Shown here one piece after another: positions 46,508 through 56,212 of a DNA stretch of 64,000 nucleotides. This DNA is from Pseudomonas profundi (GTDB lineage: Bacteria > Pseudomonadota > Gammaproteobacteria > Pseudomonadales > Pseudomonadaceae). Both the position numbers and the translations under genes were made by a program. Positions within the stretch are counted from its first letter, which is position 1. Each line of letters starts with the position of its first letter. The stretch lies in NCBI RefSeq assembly GCF_008638305.1, contig NZ_VTPZ01000001.1, positions 248,001-312,000 of the forward strand, given 5' to 3'. The notes beneath the pieces were generated by a model, which saw nothing but the letters and a program-made list of their open reading frames with translations, made no database searches and had not been told where the DNA came from.

Positions 46508-49120
46508 TTAAACCGCGTCTACGGTTTCGGCCAGGAAGTCCTCAGCGAAACGCTGCAGCACGCCACCGGCCTCGTAGATCAGCACCTCTTCATTGCTGTC
46601 CAGGCGGCAGGTGACCGGCACCTCGACGCGCTCGCCGTTACGACGACTGATCACCAGCGTCAGTTCGGCACGAGGTGTCCATTCACCGAGCACATCGTAG
46701 GTTTCGGTACCGTTCAGCTCCAGCGTCTTGCGCGTGGTGCCGGGCTTGAACTCCAACGGCAACACGCCCATACCAATCAGGTTGGTGCGATGGATACGCT
46801 CGAAGCCTTCCGCAACAATTGCCTCAACCCCGGCCAGCCGTACACCTTTAGCTGCCCAGTCACGTGAGCTGCCCTGCCCGTAATCGGCGCCAGCGATGAT
46901 GATCAGCGGCTGCTTGCGCTCCATGTAGGTTTCGATTGCTTCCCACATGCGCATGACCTTGCCCTCCGGCTCGACCCGCGCCAGCGAGCCCTGCTTCACG
47001 TCACCCTGATCATCCAACACCATTTCGTTGAATAGCTTGGGGTTGGCGAAGGTGGCGCGCTGTGCCGTCAGGTGGTCGCCACGGTGGGTCGCGTAGGAAT
47101 TGAAGTCTTCCTCAGGCAACCCCATCTTGTGCAGATACTCACCGGCAGCACTGTCCATCATGATCGCATTGGAGGGCGACAGGTGGTCAGTGGTGATGTT
47201 GTCCGGCAGGATCGCCAGCGGACGCATGCCCTTGAGGGACCGTTCGCCAGCCAGCGCACCTTCCCAATAAGGCGGACGGCGGATATAGGTCGACTGCGGA
47301 CGCCACTCGTACAGCGGGCTCTCCGCTTCGGTGATGGTGCCCAGGTCGAACATCGGAATGTAGACCTGCTTGAACTGTTCCGGCTTTACGCTCGAAGCAA
47401 CGATTGAATCAATTTCTTCGTCGCTCGGCCACAAATCCTTCAGCGTCACCGGATTGCCGTTCTGGTCTTGTCCCAGCACGTCGCGCTCGATATCGAAGCG
47501 TACTGTACCGGCAATGGCGTAAGCCACGACCAGCGGCGGCGACGCCAGGAAGGCCTGTTTGGCATAAGGGTGAATACGCCCGTCGAAGTTGCGGTTGCCC
47601 GACAGAACCGCAGTGGCGTACAGATCGCGATCAATGATTTCCTGCTGGATCTTCGGATCAAGCGCACCGGACATGCCGTTACAGGTAGTACAGGCGTAGG
47701 CCACGATGCCGAATCCGAGCTTCTCCATTTCTGATAGCAGCCCAGCCTCCTCCAGATACAGCCTGGCTACCTTGGAGCCTGGTGCGAAGGAGCTTTTCAC
47801 CCAGGGTTTGCGCACCATCCCAAGCTCGTTGGCCTTTTTCGCCAACAGACCGGCCGCGACCACGTTGCGCGGGTTGGAGGTGTTGGTACAGCTGGTAATG
47901 GCGGCGATGATAACCGCGCCATCCGGCATCAGCCCTTCGGCCTCCTCGGCGCGGGCCTTGTCCAGATCGACCGCGACTCCACGTTCGCTCAATGCCGATG
48001 TGGGCAGGCGGCGGTGCGGGTTGGACGGACCGGCGAGGTTGCGTACCACGGTGGACAGATCAAATTCCAGCACCCGCTCATATTCAGCGGTGACCAGCGC
48101 ATCGGCCCAGAGACCGGTGGTCTTGGCATAATGTTCAACCAGCGCCACCTGCTCCGGCTCGCGCCCGGTCAGGGTCAGATAGTCAGTGGTCTGCTTGTCG
48201 ATATAGAACATCGCTGCCGTCGCACCGTACTCTGGGCACATGTTCGAGATGGTCGCACGGTCGCCGATGGTCAGACTGTTGGCACCTTCACCGAAGAACT
48301 CCACGTAGGCACCCACCACCCGTTCCTGGCGCAGGAACTCGGTAATCGCCAACACGATATCCGTTGCCGTGATGCCTGGCTGACGCTTGCCGGTCAGCTT
48401 GACGCCAGTGATATCCGGCAAGCGCATCATGGAGGGACGGCCCAGCATGACCGTTTCGGCTTCCAGGCCGCCGACGCCAACTGCGATCACGCCCAGTGAA
48501 TCGATGTGCGGAGTGTGGCTATCGGTGCCGACACAGGTGTCCGGAAACGCCACGCCATCGCGCGACTGGATCACCGGCGACATCTTCTCCAGGTTGATCT
48601 GGTGCATGATGCCGTTACCAGCGGGGATCACGTCGACATTCTTGAATGCGGTCTTGGTCCACTCGATGAAGTGGAAACGGTCCTCATTACGACGGTCTTC
48701 GATGGTTCTGTTCTTCTCAAAGGCATCCTTATCGAACCCGGCATGCTCCACCGCCAGCGAGTGGTCAACGATCAGCTGCGTCGGCACCACCGGATTGACC
48801 AGAGACGGATCTCCGCCCTTTTCGGCGATGGCATCACGCAGACCGGCCAGATCCACCAGCGCTGTCTGCCCGAGGATGTCGTGACAGACCACACGCGCCG
48901 GATACCACGGGAAATCCAGGTCGCGCCGACGCTCGATCAGCTGCTTCAGCGCATCGGTGAGCATCGACGGTTCGCAACGACGCACCAGCTGTTCGGCCAG
49001 CACCCGCGAGGTATAGGGCAATTTGTCATAGGACCCAGGCTGGATTTCCTCGACGGCCGCGCGGGTGTCGTAATAGTCCAGATCAGTGCCGGGTAAAGGC
49101 TTGCGGTATTGGGTATTCAT
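46508..49120 (-). CDS. acnD: 2-methylcitrate dehydratase, Fe-S aconitase type (AcnD)
   Basis: AcnD dehydrates 2-methylcitrate to trans-2-methylaconitate. The 870-residue aconitase-fold enzyme has the [4Fe-4S] cysteines in AAITSCTNTSNP and ACTTCNGMSG, the active-site GADYGQGSSRDWAAKG in the swivel domain, and a length typical of AcnD rather than the shorter AcnB-type. The gene lies directly after prpC: the prpC stop and this ATG are adjacent (49121 and 49120). With PrpF it replaces the single-step PrpD enzyme of enterobacteria. Confidence 0.95.
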   Translation of the reverse strand: MNTQYRKPLPGTDLDYYDTRAAVEEIQPGSYDKLPYTSRVLAEQLVRRCEPSMLTDALKQLIERRRDLDFPWYPARVVCHDILGQTALVDLAGLRDAIAEKGGDPSLVNPVVPTQLIVDHSLAVEHAGFDKDAFEKNRTIEDRRNEDRFHFIEWTKTAFKNVDVIPAGNGIMHQINLEKMSPVIQSRDGVAFPDTCVGTDSHTPHIDSLGVIAVGVGGLEAETVMLGRPSMMRLPDITGVKLTGKRQPGITATDIVLAITEFLRQERVVGAYVEFFGEGANSLTIGDRATISNMCPEYGATAAMFYIDKQTTDYLTLTGREPEQVALVEHYAKTTGLWADALVTAEYERVLEFDLSTVVRNLAGPSNPHRRLPTSALSERGVAVDLDKARAEEAEGLMPDGAVIIAAITSCTNTSNPRNVVAAGLLAKKANELGMVRKPWVKSSFAPGSKVARLYLEEAGLLSEMEKLGFGIVAYACTTCNGMSGALDPKIQQEIIDRDLYATAVLSGNRNFDGRIHPYAKQAFLASPPLVVAYAIAGTVRFDIERDVLGQDQNGNPVTLKDLWPSDEEIDSIVASSVKPEQFKQVYIPMFDLGTITEAESPLYEWRPQSTYIRRPPYWEGALAGERSLKGMRPLAILPDNITTDHLSPSNAIMMDSAAGEYLHKMGLPEEDFNSYATHRGDHLTAQRATFANPKLFNEMVLDDQGDVKQGSLARVEPEGKVMRMWEAIETYMERKQPLIIIAGADYGQGSSRDWAAKGVRLAGVEAIVAEGFERIHRTNLIGMGVLPLEFKPGTTRKTLELNGTETYDVLGEWTPRAELTLVISRRNGERVEVPVTCRLDSNEEVLIYEAGGVLQRFAEDFLAETVDAV

Positions 49121-50284
49121 TTAGGTGCGATCCTTCAACGGGACGAATTTCAGATCCTCCGGACCAACATAGTTGGCGCTCGGGCGAATGATTTTCCCGT
49201 CGATACGTTGCTCAATGACGTGGCTGGACCAGCCCGAAGTGCGCGCGATCACGAACAGTGGCGTGAACATGGCAGTGGGCACGCCCATCATGTGATAGCT
49301 GACGGCGCTGAACCAGTCGAGGTTGGGGAACATCTTCTTGATTTCCCACATGACGCTTTCCAGGCGCTCGGCAATGTCGAACATCTTGGTATTGCTCTGC
49401 TCCGCCGACAGATCCCGGGCGACTTCCTTGATCACGTCGTTGCGCGGATCGGACACGGTATACACCGGGTGACCAAAGCCGATAACCACTTCCTTCTTCT
49501 CGACCCGGGCGCGGATGTCGGCCTCAGCCTCGTCCGGTGTGTCGTAGCGCTTCTGGATCTCAAAGGCAACCTCGTTGGCACCACCGTGCTTCGGCCCACG
49601 CAGCGCACCGATGGCGCCGGCAATGCAGGAGAACATGTCCGAACCGGTACCGGCGATGACCCGACCGGTAAAGGTCGAAGCGTTGAATTCATGTTCCGCA
49701 TACAGAATCAGCGAGGTGTGCATGGCGCGCACCCAGGACTCGCGCGGCTTCTCGCCATGCAGCAAATGCAGGAAGTGACCGCCGATGGAATCATCATCGG
49801 TTTCCACATCGATACGCTTGCCGTTGTGACTGAAGTGATACCAGTACAACAACATTGAACCCTGCGAGGCCATCAGCTTGTCGGCGATATCACGCGCGCC
49901 CGGATGGTTGTGGTCATCCTTTTCCGGGGCCATGCAGCCGAGGATGGAGACACCGGTGCGCATCACATCCATCGGGTGAGCAGAAGGTGGCAACTGCTCC
50001 AGGGCAGTTTTAACCGCAGCAGGCAGACCGCGCAACGCTTTCAGCTTGGTCTTGTAGCTGGTCAGTTCGGCGGCGTTAGGCAGCTTGCCATGCACCAGCA
50101 AGTAAGCAATTTCCTCGAACTCGCAAGTGGTGGCGACATCCAGGATGTCGTAGCCACGGTAGTGCAGATCATTGCCGCTGCGGCCCACGGTGCAGAGCGC
50201 TGTGTTACCAGCGGCGGTGCCGCTCAGTGCGACGGATTTTTTTGGCTTGAAAGTCGGTGCGGTGGTTTCAGGGGTATCGCTCAT
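49121..50284 (-). CDS. prpC: 2-methylcitrate synthase PrpC
   Basis: PrpC condenses propionyl-CoA with oxaloacetate to 2-methylcitrate. The 387-residue citrate-synthase-fold enzyme has the catalytic histidines and aspartate in [27 protein letters not shown] and the GFGHPVYT block. The length and the prpB-prpC-acnD context favour methylcitrate over citrate synthase. It starts directly downstream of prpB with a hairpin in between and abuts acnD. Confidence 0.95.
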   Translation of the reverse strand: MSDTPETTAPTFKPKKSVALSGTAAGNTALCTVGRSGNDLHYRGYDILDVATTCEFEEIAYLLVHGKLPNAAELTSYKTKLKALRGLPAAVKTALEQLPPSAHPMDVMRTGVSILGCMAPEKDDHNHPGARDIADKLMASQGSMLLYWYHFSHNGKRIDVETDDDSIGGHFLHLLHGEKPRESWVRAMHTSLILYAEHEFNASTFTGRVIAGTGSDMFSCIAGAIGALRGPKHGGANEVAFEIQKRYDTPDEAEADIRARVEKKEVVIGFGHPVYTVSDPRNDVIKEVARDLSAEQSNTKMFDIAERLESVMWEIKKMFPNLDWFSAVSYHMMGVPTAMFTPLFVIARTSGWSSHVIEQRIDGKIIRPSANYVGPEDLKFVPLKDRT

Positions 50285-50332
50285 CGCGGAGATCTCCTCG
50301 TCTGACCCTGTAGGGCGTTCTTGTCTTTGTGC

Positions 50333-50356
50333 ATCTGCCCCGCAGGCGGGGCAGAT
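50333..50356. repeat. Hairpin between prpB and prpC
   Basis: ATCTGCCCCG (50333-50342) pairs with CGGGGCAGAT (50347-50356) around a 4-base loop. No T-run follows on the minus strand, so it may stabilise or partly stop the prpB transcript. Confidence 0.65.
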
Positions 50357-50365
50357 AAATTCGAT

Positions 50366-51250
50366 TTACTTCTTGCCGGCGGCGAACAGCGCGTCGAGGT
50401 GCTGCTCGAACTCGTGATAGTTGATGCGATCGTATAGCTCCATGCGAGTTTGCATGGTATCGATGACATTCTTCTGCGTGCCTTCGCGGCGCAGTGTGGT
50501 GTAGACGTTCTCGGCGGCCTTGTTCATGGCGCGGAATGCCGATAACGGATAGAGCACCAGGGACACATAGGCCGAAGCCAGTTCTTCGGTGGTATATAAA
50601 GGTGTCGAGCCGAACTCGGTAATATTAGCCAGAATCGGCGCGTTAACCTTGGATGCAAACAGTTTGTACATGTCCAGCTCGGTAATGGCCTCCGGGAAGA
50701 CCATATCGGCGCCCGCCTCAACACAAGCCGCCGCACGCTCCAGCGCAGATTCCAGACCTTCGACAGCCAGCGCGTCGGTGCGCGCCATGATCACAAAGCT
50801 GTCATCCGTACGCGCATCGACAGCTGCCTTGATCCGGTCAACCATCTCCTGCTGGGTGACGATTTCCTTGTTCGGGCGGTGGCCGCAGCGCTTGGCGCCG
50901 ACCTGGTCTTCAATATGAATCGCCGCCGCGCCGAATTTGATCATCGACTTGACCGTACGCGCGACGTTGAAGGCGCTGGAGCCGAAGCCGGTGTCGACGT
51001 CGACCAGTAGCGGCAGATCGCAGACATCAGTGATGCGGCGCACGTCCGTCAGCACATCATCCAGTCCGGTAATGCCCAGATCCGGCAGACCCAGCGAGCC
51101 GGCGGCAACACCACCACCCGACAGATAGATAGCCTTGAAGCCGGCGCGCTTGGCCAGCAGTGCATGGTTGGCATTGATGGCACCAACCACCTGTAAAGGG
51201 TGTTCTTCGGCTACCGCGTCGCGGAATTTCTGACCGGGTGTTTTAGACAT
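50366..51250 (-). CDS. prpB: 2-methylisocitrate lyase PrpB
   Basis: PrpB splits 2-methylisocitrate into succinate and pyruvate. The 294-residue isocitrate-lyase-superfamily protein has the active-site [10 protein letters not shown] motif (KKCGH type), the [18 protein letters not shown] stretch with the magnesium-binding aspartates, and [11 protein letters not shown]. The start codon overlaps the end of the GntR gene by 8 bases, so regulator and operon form one unit. Confidence 0.96.
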   Translation of the reverse strand: MSKTPGQKFRDAVAEEHPLQVVGAINANHALLAKRAGFKAIYLSGGGVAAGSLGLPDLGITGLDDVLTDVRRITDVCDLPLLVDVDTGFGSSAFNVARTVKSMIKFGAAAIHIEDQVGAKRCGHRPNKEIVTQQEMVDRIKAAVDARTDDSFVIMARTDALAVEGLESALERAAACVEAGADMVFPEAITELDMYKLFASKVNAPILANITEFGSTPLYTTEELASAYVSLVLYPLSAFRAMNKAAENVYTTLRREGTQKNVIDTMQTRMELYDRINYHEFEQHLDALFAAGKK

Positions 51251-51926
51251 CAGACTGTCCCTCCTGAGGAAGTGAAAGCATCGTTTGTTGTTGCATACGA
51301 CGCTCGATGTTGCGGCGTGAGGCGCTGATATGACGGCGCATCAGCATTTCCGCGAGTTCACCATCGCGATCGGCGATGGCTTCAATGATTCTGTGGTGTT
51401 CGGCAAATGCCTGTTGCGGACGCTTGGGCGTGGAAGAAAACTTGTAGCGGTACATCCGGACCAGGTGATACAGGTCGCCACATAACATGTCGCTGAGCGT
51501 TTTGTTCTTGCTGCCCTGGATAATCACGTAGTGGATATCCAGATCACCTTCCTGCTGATAGTAGGACTCGTTGGCCTTGAGCCCACTGTGTTTTTCGTGG
51601 GTGGCAAGTACCTCGCGTAGCCCCTCGATTTCCTGTTCGGTCATGTTTTCCGCAGCCAGCCGGCAGGCCATTCCTTCCAGCGCTTCGCGAACGTGATACA
51701 GCTCGATCAGCTCGGCGTATTCCAGCGCAACCACCCTGACCCCGGCATGAGGCACACGCACCACAAGGCGGCGACCTTCCAGGCGACGTATAGCTTCGCG
51801 CAGAGGCCCCCGGCTGATACCGAAGGTATTGGAGAGGTACTGTTCGCTGATGCGCGTGCCGGGTGGGATTTCACCTTTGACGATCGCCGTCTGGATGCGC
51901 TGGAAGGCACCGTCGGACAGGGTCAT
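51243..51926 (-). CDS. GntR-family (FadR/VanR group) regulator of the prp cluster
   Basis: The 227-residue regulator has an N-terminal winged helix ([19 protein letters not shown] then [18 protein letters not shown]) and a C-terminal all-helical ligand domain of the FCD type (with [19 protein letters not shown] and the metal-type DIHYVI and EHHRIIEAI histidines). It precedes prpB and probably represses the cluster until a propionate-derived ligand appears; this role is inferred from position. The start at 51926 has no clear ribosome site; an upstream in-frame TTG is possible, and the family N-terminus is variable. Two operator candidates lie upstream. Confidence 0.88.
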   Translation of the reverse strand: MTLSDGAFQRIQTAIVKGEIPPGTRISEQYLSNTFGISRGPLREAIRRLEGRRLVVRVPHAGVRVVALEYAELIELYHVREALEGMACRLAAENMTEQEIEGLREVLATHEKHSGLKANESYYQQEGDLDIHYVIIQGSKNKTLSDMLCGDLYHLVRMYRYKFSSTPKRPQQAFAEHHRIIEAIADRDGELAEMLMRRHISASRRNIERRMQQQTMLSLPQEGQSDV

Positions 51927-51955
51927 GGCAGGTGAAACACTCAATGATTCGGACA

Positions 51956-51967
51956 ATTGTTGACAAC
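51956..51967. promoter_or_regulatory. Candidate GntR operator, downstream copy
   Basis: ATTGTTGACAAC matches 11 of 12 positions of the reverse complement of the other candidate at 52030, and lies between the promoter and the regulator start codon. FadR/VanR-group GntR proteins bind such short inverted repeats. Confidence 0.55.
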
Positions 51968-52008
51968 CTGTGAAATTTATCTGCGTTTTCGGGCGCTTTA
52001 TGTGAGCA

Positions 52009-52041
52009 ATACTGCAGCCAGGCAAATGGATTGTCAACAAT
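52009..52041 (-). promoter_or_regulatory. prp operon promoter overlapped by an upstream operator copy
   Basis: On the minus strand TTGACA (52037-52032), a 17-base spacer and CAGTAT (52014-52009) form a promoter. ATTGTCAACAAT (52030-52041, plus strand) overlaps the -35 box, so binding there would block transcription. The two operator centres are 74 bases apart, about seven helical turns. Confidence 0.55.
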
Positions 52042-52194
52042 CCGCAGTTTGACGCATAAATATTGTCTCAAACGCCTGTTTAGCCGCCCCACTAGGAAGC
52101 GTCCACAGGCGTGCTAAGATGCGGTCCTGCTTGCCGCCGCCCGTCCTGCCTGTAGTGAGTGAGCTGCACTGTTCTAAACTTACCGGGAACACCA

Positions 52195-53724
52195 ATGCAT
52201 TCGATCAATCTTCATCTAAAAATTCTAATCGCCATACTTGTCAGCCTTGGGTTGCTGATTACCGGTTACCAGATCTATTTTCTGGAGATACCGGTAACCG
52301 AAGACGAGACAGACGATATCTGGAGTCTCGACGCCCGGCTGGAATTTCAGGCAGTGCAAGGCGTTCCGGTCAAGGCGCAGATGTTCATCCCGCCTCTCAA
52401 TCAGGACTACACCAGCCTCAACGAGAGCTTCATTTCCAATAACTACGGCGTCAGCATTGGTCAGGTAGACGGCAACCGGCGCGTGACCTGGTCTGCGCGG
52501 CGGGCAAACGGTCCACAGACCTTGTACTACCGCCTGGTGCTAACCAAGCGCTACAGCCCGGATGAAGTTGAGGCACCGCCCCCGGCCCCACGCGTACCCA
52601 TCGTGCTGGAAGGACCGGAACAGGTCGCTGCAGACGCGCTGGTTGATCCAATCCGCCAGCATTCCGCGGACATCGAAACCTTTATTGCCGAGGCCATTCG
52701 CCGCGTCAATGACACCACCGACGATAATGTCAGACTCCTGATGGGCAGCGGCGACACTGTGCTGGACAAGGCGCGCGTGATCGACATTCTGCTATCCAAT
52801 GCGCGCATCCCGCTGGAGCTGGTGCGCACCATTCGCCTGGAAAGCACTCCGAACCAGGAGCCGGAACTGTGGTTGCGCAGCCACAACGGCGATCGCTGGC
52901 TGTACTTCCACCCAGAGACCGGACAACAGGGCATCCCGGATAACCGCATGGTCTGGTGGACCGGTCAGGCGCCAATGTTCAACCTGGAAGGCGGCCGTCA
53001 GGGTCGCGTCAGCGTCACCATCACCAACAGCGAAATGAACGCGTTGCGCCTCGCTCAGATGAGCTCGGACAATGGCACCTCGGCGCTGCTGGAGTATTCC
53101 CTCTACGGCCTGCCACTGCACGCTCAGCAAGTCTACCGGGTGATGATCATGATTCCGGTTGGCGTATTGGTGATTCTGATTCTGCGCAACCTGATCGGCA
53201 TCCAGACGCTCGGCACCTTTACCCCGGTATTGATCTCGCTCGCCTTCCGTGAAACCCAGGTTGGCTGGGGTATTGCGCTGTTCACCCTGATCACCGCTCT
53301 GGGCCTGTCGCTGCGTTCCTATCTCGAACACTTGAAGCTACAAATGCTGCCGCGACTGTCTATCGTTCTGACTTTCGTCGTACTGGTCATCGCCGGAATC
53401 AGTCTGTTCAGTCACAAGCTGGGAATTGAACGCGCCCTGTCTGTTTCGTTGTTCCCGATGGTGATTCTGACCATGACCATTGAGCGCCTGTCGATCAACT
53501 GGGAAGAGCGCGGCGGCGGTCATTCGTTCAAGGTAGCACTGGGAACGATCATCGCTGCGACGCTCGCGCATCTGCTGATGACTGTGCCGCCACTGGCCTA
53601 TTTCGTCTTTACCTTCCCGGCGATACTGCTGGTGCTGGTTGGCTTCATGCTTGCCATGGGACGTTATCGTGGCTACCGGCTAACCGAGTTGATGCGTTTT
53701 AAAGCGCTGACCAAACAGGGCTGA
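52195..53724 (+). CDS. Inactive transglutaminase fused to 7TM domain (UUP1-type membrane protein)
   Basis: This 509-residue protein has an N-terminal membrane anchor (about 7-27), a periplasmic domain to about 310 resembling a transglutaminase fold, then six or seven closely spaced helices (about 320-500, with VYRVMIMIPVGVLVILILRNLIG and TLGTFTPVLISLAF). The periplasmic domain shows DDNVRLLMGSGDTVLDKARVIDILL where a catalytic Cys-His-Asp set would be expected, and no Cys is present there, so it is inactive in the usual sense. The partner ATP-grasp gene starts 10 bases downstream. The function is unknown; a peptide-modifying role is suggested only by the partner. GGGA precedes the start at 52195. 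Confidence 0.85.
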   Translation: MHSINLHLKILIAILVSLGLLITGYQIYFLEIPVTEDETDDIWSLDARLEFQAVQGVPVKAQMFIPPLNQDYTSLNESFISNNYGVSIGQVDGNRRVTWSARRANGPQTLYYRLVLTKRYSPDEVEAPPPAPRVPIVLEGPEQVAADALVDPIRQHSADIETFIAEAIRRVNDTTDDNVRLLMGSGDTVLDKARVIDILLSNARIPLELVRTIRLESTPNQEPELWLRSHNGDRWLYFHPETGQQGIPDNRMVWWTGQAPMFNLEGGRQGRVSVTITNSEMNALRLAQMSSDNGTSALLEYSLYGLPLHAQQVYRVMIMIPVGVLVILILRNLIGIQTLGTFTPVLISLAFRETQVGWGIALFTLITALGLSLRSYLEHLKLQMLPRLSIVLTFVVLVIAGISLFSHKLGIERALSVSLFPMVILTMTIERLSINWEERGGGHSFKVALGTIIAATLAHLLMTVPPLAYFVFTFPAILLVLVGFMLAMGRYRGYRLTELMRFKALTKQG

Positions 53725-53734
53725 GGAGAAACGC

Positions 53735-54751
53735 ATGTTCTTCTGGAAAACCTGGAAAACGCTCAAGGCGAATGGCGTCATGGGCATTAACCGACGCAAC
53801 GCGGATTACGTACTGAAGTACAACCAGCGCCACCTGTATCCGGTTGTGGACGACAAGATCCTGACCAAGGAACGCGCTATTGCCGCAGGCATTCATGTTC
53901 CTGAGATGTACGGCGTGATCGAAACCGAGAAGGATATCGATCGCTTCGAGAAGATCGTCGCCCCCTACCGGGATTTTGTCATCAAGCCGGCGCAGGGCGC
54001 CGGCGGTGACGGCATCATGGTCATTGGCGATCGCTTCGAGGGCCGTTACAAGACCGTCGGCGGCAAGATTGTTACCGAGGAAGAGATCGGCCATCACATC
54101 TCCAGCATCCTCTCCGGCCTGTACTCGCTCGGGGGCCACCGGGACCGGGTGCTGATCGAGTACCGCGTCAAACCGGACCCGATTTTCAAGAGCATCAGTT
54201 ACGAAGGCGTGCCGGATATACGCATCATCGTACTGATGGGCTATCCGGTAATGGCGATGTTGCGCTTGCCGACCCGTCAGTCCGGCGGCAAGGCCAACCT
54301 GCACCAGGGTGCAATTGGGGTCGGTGTGGACCTGACCACCGGTATCACCCTCAAGGGCACCTGGCTGAACAACAAGATCAGCAAGCATCCGGACACTACC
54401 AATGCGGTGGACGGCGTCCAGCTACCCGACTGGGACGGCTTCATGCGGCTAGCGACCTCCTGCTTTGAATTGTCGGGTCTGGGATACATCGGCGTCGATC
54501 TGGTGCTTGACCAGGATCAGGGTCCGCTGATTCTGGAACTCAATGCGCGCCCGGGTCTGAACATCCAGATCGCCAACGATGCGGGCCTTACCCATCGCTG
54601 TCATGCGGTGGAACGGCGCATCGCTGAGCTCGCCAAGGACGGCAAGGTAGAAAGCGCCGAGGAGCGCATGGCGTTTTCTCAAAAGCATTTCGGCAGCCCG
54701 ATCCCGGCCGCAACCGAAGAGCTTGAAACCAACGAACAGGCATCCTCCTGA
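53735..54751 (+). CDS. ATP-grasp alpha-L-glutamate ligase-like protein
   Basis: This 338-residue ATP-grasp protein belongs to the RimK-related group named alpha-L-glutamate ligase-like. It has the nucleotide and phosphate residues in FVIKPAQGAGGDGIMVIG, and the metal-binding end PLILELNARPGLNIQIAN. Members of this group usually join amino acids or peptides through an acyl phosphate, so a peptide or protein ligase role is likely, but the substrate is not known. It follows the 7TM gene with a GAGGAG site. The pair has no obvious third member here. pabB begins just after its stop codon. Confidence 0.88.
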   Translation: MFFWKTWKTLKANGVMGINRRNADYVLKYNQRHLYPVVDDKILTKERAIAAGIHVPEMYGVIETEKDIDRFEKIVAPYRDFVIKPAQGAGGDGIMVIGDRFEGRYKTVGGKIVTEEEIGHHISSILSGLYSLGGHRDRVLIEYRVKPDPIFKSISYEGVPDIRIIVLMGYPVMAMLRLPTRQSGGKANLHQGAIGVGVDLTTGITLKGTWLNNKISKHPDTTNAVDGVQLPDWDGFMRLATSCFELSGLGYIGVDLVLDQDQGPLILELNARPGLNIQIANDAGLTHRCHAVERRIAELAKDGKVESAEERMAFSQKHFGSPIPAATEELETNEQASS

Positions 54752-54764
54752 ACGAACCCCTGTC

Positions 54765-56096
54765 GTGCATTACACATTAACTGAACTGCCCTATGCGGCG
54801 GACCCTTTGCCAGGGTTCGCCGCGATCCGCTCCCTCGGTCACCCGGTTCTGCTGGACTCAGCCGCAGCCGGGGGGCAGACAGGTCGCTACAGCATCATGT
54901 CTGCCGGTCCGATCCGCATCATTCGCCCTGCTCAGCACGAGTCGGGGGGAGCGGTACTTAACCGCGTCCGCAGCGCGCTACATGACCTGGGTGCTGCCCG
55001 ATGGCCTGAAGGCCAGGAATTGCCGTTCGGCGCCGGTGCATTGGGATTTATCAGTTACGATTTCGCCCGTCTGCTGGAACGACTACCGGCCAATGCTCAG
55101 GCGGACATTCAGCTTCCGGCGCTGCAGTTGGGTATATATGGCTGGAGCCTGATCAGCGATCACCAGCAACAACGCAGCTGGCTGGCATGCCACCCATGTC
55201 TCGAGTCCAGCCTCCGCGGCGAACTCTTCGATCGATTGGCCACCGCAGGCCTTGCAGAACACACCGGCTTTCATCTGGCGACAGCCTTCCAGGCAGAGCA
55301 AAGCAGACAGGAATACCAGCGCTCATTCGAACGCATCCAGGATTACATCCATGCCGGCGATTGCTATCAGGTCAATCTGGCGCAGCGCTTCTCTGCGAGC
55401 TGCCAGGGCGATCCGCTGGCGGCGTATCAGCGATTGCGCAACGCCTGCCCTACTCCGTTTTCCGCCTATCTGGAAAGCCCGGACTTCAGCATCCTCTGTC
55501 ATTCCCCGGAGCGATTTCTCAGTTGCCGGGACGGCCAGGTCGAGACCAGGCCCATCAAGGGAACACGCAAGCGCGGCGCCACCCCGGAGCAGGATCGAGC
55601 CCTGGCTGAAGAACTGTTGATGTCTTCCAAGGATCAGGCAGAAAATCTGATGATTGTGGATTTGCTGCGCAACGACCTCGGCCGCACCTGTGCGGTGGGC
55701 AGCGTCAGGGTGCCCGAGCTGTTTGGTCTGGAAACCTATCCTAACGTGCATCACCTGGTCAGCAGTGTGACCGGCCAACTCGCGTCTGAAACCGATGCAC
55801 TCGATCTGCTGGCCGGTGCCTTCCCCGGCGGCTCCATCACCGGCGCGCCCAAGATTCGCGCCATGCAGATTATCGAAGAACTGGAGCCGGTTCGACGCAG
55901 CCTGTATTGCGGCAGCATCGGCTACATCGGTTGCGAAGGTCAGATGGATCTGAATATCAGTATCCGCAGCCTGGTCCACCAGGATGACAGGTTATATCTC
56001 TGGGGCGGCGGCGGCATCGTAGCCGATTCCGAAGCCGAGGCGGAGTATCAGGAAACGCTGACCAAGGTGCGGGTGTTGATGGAGGCGCTGGCGTAG
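54765..56096 (+). CDS. pabB: Aminodeoxychorismate synthase component I
   Basis: PabB converts chorismate with ammonia from PabA to 4-amino-4-deoxychorismate for folate. The 443-residue product has the chorismate-binding end FPGGSITGAPKIRAMQIIEELEP and PIKGTRKRG, in which the PIKGT lysine marks PabB rather than anthranilate synthase (PIAGT). The frame opens with TTG at 54723 inside the ATP-grasp gene, but a GTG at 54765 starting VHYTLTELPYAAD looks more natural; neither has a strong ribosome site. The ATP-grasp stop codon ends 13 bases before this start. Confidence 0.95.
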   Translation: MHYTLTELPYAADPLPGFAAIRSLGHPVLLDSAAAGGQTGRYSIMSAGPIRIIRPAQHESGGAVLNRVRSALHDLGAARWPEGQELPFGAGALGFISYDFARLLERLPANAQADIQLPALQLGIYGWSLISDHQQQRSWLACHPCLESSLRGELFDRLATAGLAEHTGFHLATAFQAEQSRQEYQRSFERIQDYIHAGDCYQVNLAQRFSASCQGDPLAAYQRLRNACPTPFSAYLESPDFSILCHSPERFLSCRDGQVETRPIKGTRKRGATPEQDRALAEELLMSSKDQAENLMIVDLLRNDLGRTCAVGSVRVPELFGLETYPNVHHLVSSVTGQLASETDALDLLAGAFPGGSITGAPKIRAMQIIEELEPVRRSLYCGSIGYIGCEGQMDLNISIRSLVHQDDRLYLWGGGGIVADSEAEAEYQETLTKVRVLMEALA

Positions 56097-56103
56097 CCTC
56101 GGT

Positions 56104-56188
56104 GTGTAGCGCGCCTGCGCTACGCCAGCTATTCGGAAAGACTAAAGCCGTCGGTCAGTCCGGACCCGATCCTAGACGTTCACCAATC
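56104..56188. repeat. 85-bp repeat, copy 1 (REP-like)
   Basis: This copy aligns without gaps to 56213-56297 with about 78% identity by hand count. It begins GTGTAGCGC, and the first part holds a GTAGCGC-GCCT-GCGCTAC hairpin with a GTAG foot, resembling REP elements. It lies between pabB and thrH. Confidence 0.75.
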
Positions 56189-56212
56189 CCATCGCGCCTT
56201 GCGAATCTGGGG

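Noticed and set aside
54723-54764. TTG start of pabB inside the ATP-grasp gene
   Set aside because: It adds 14 unconserved residues and has no ribosome site; the GTG at 54765 is at least as good, although uncertain.
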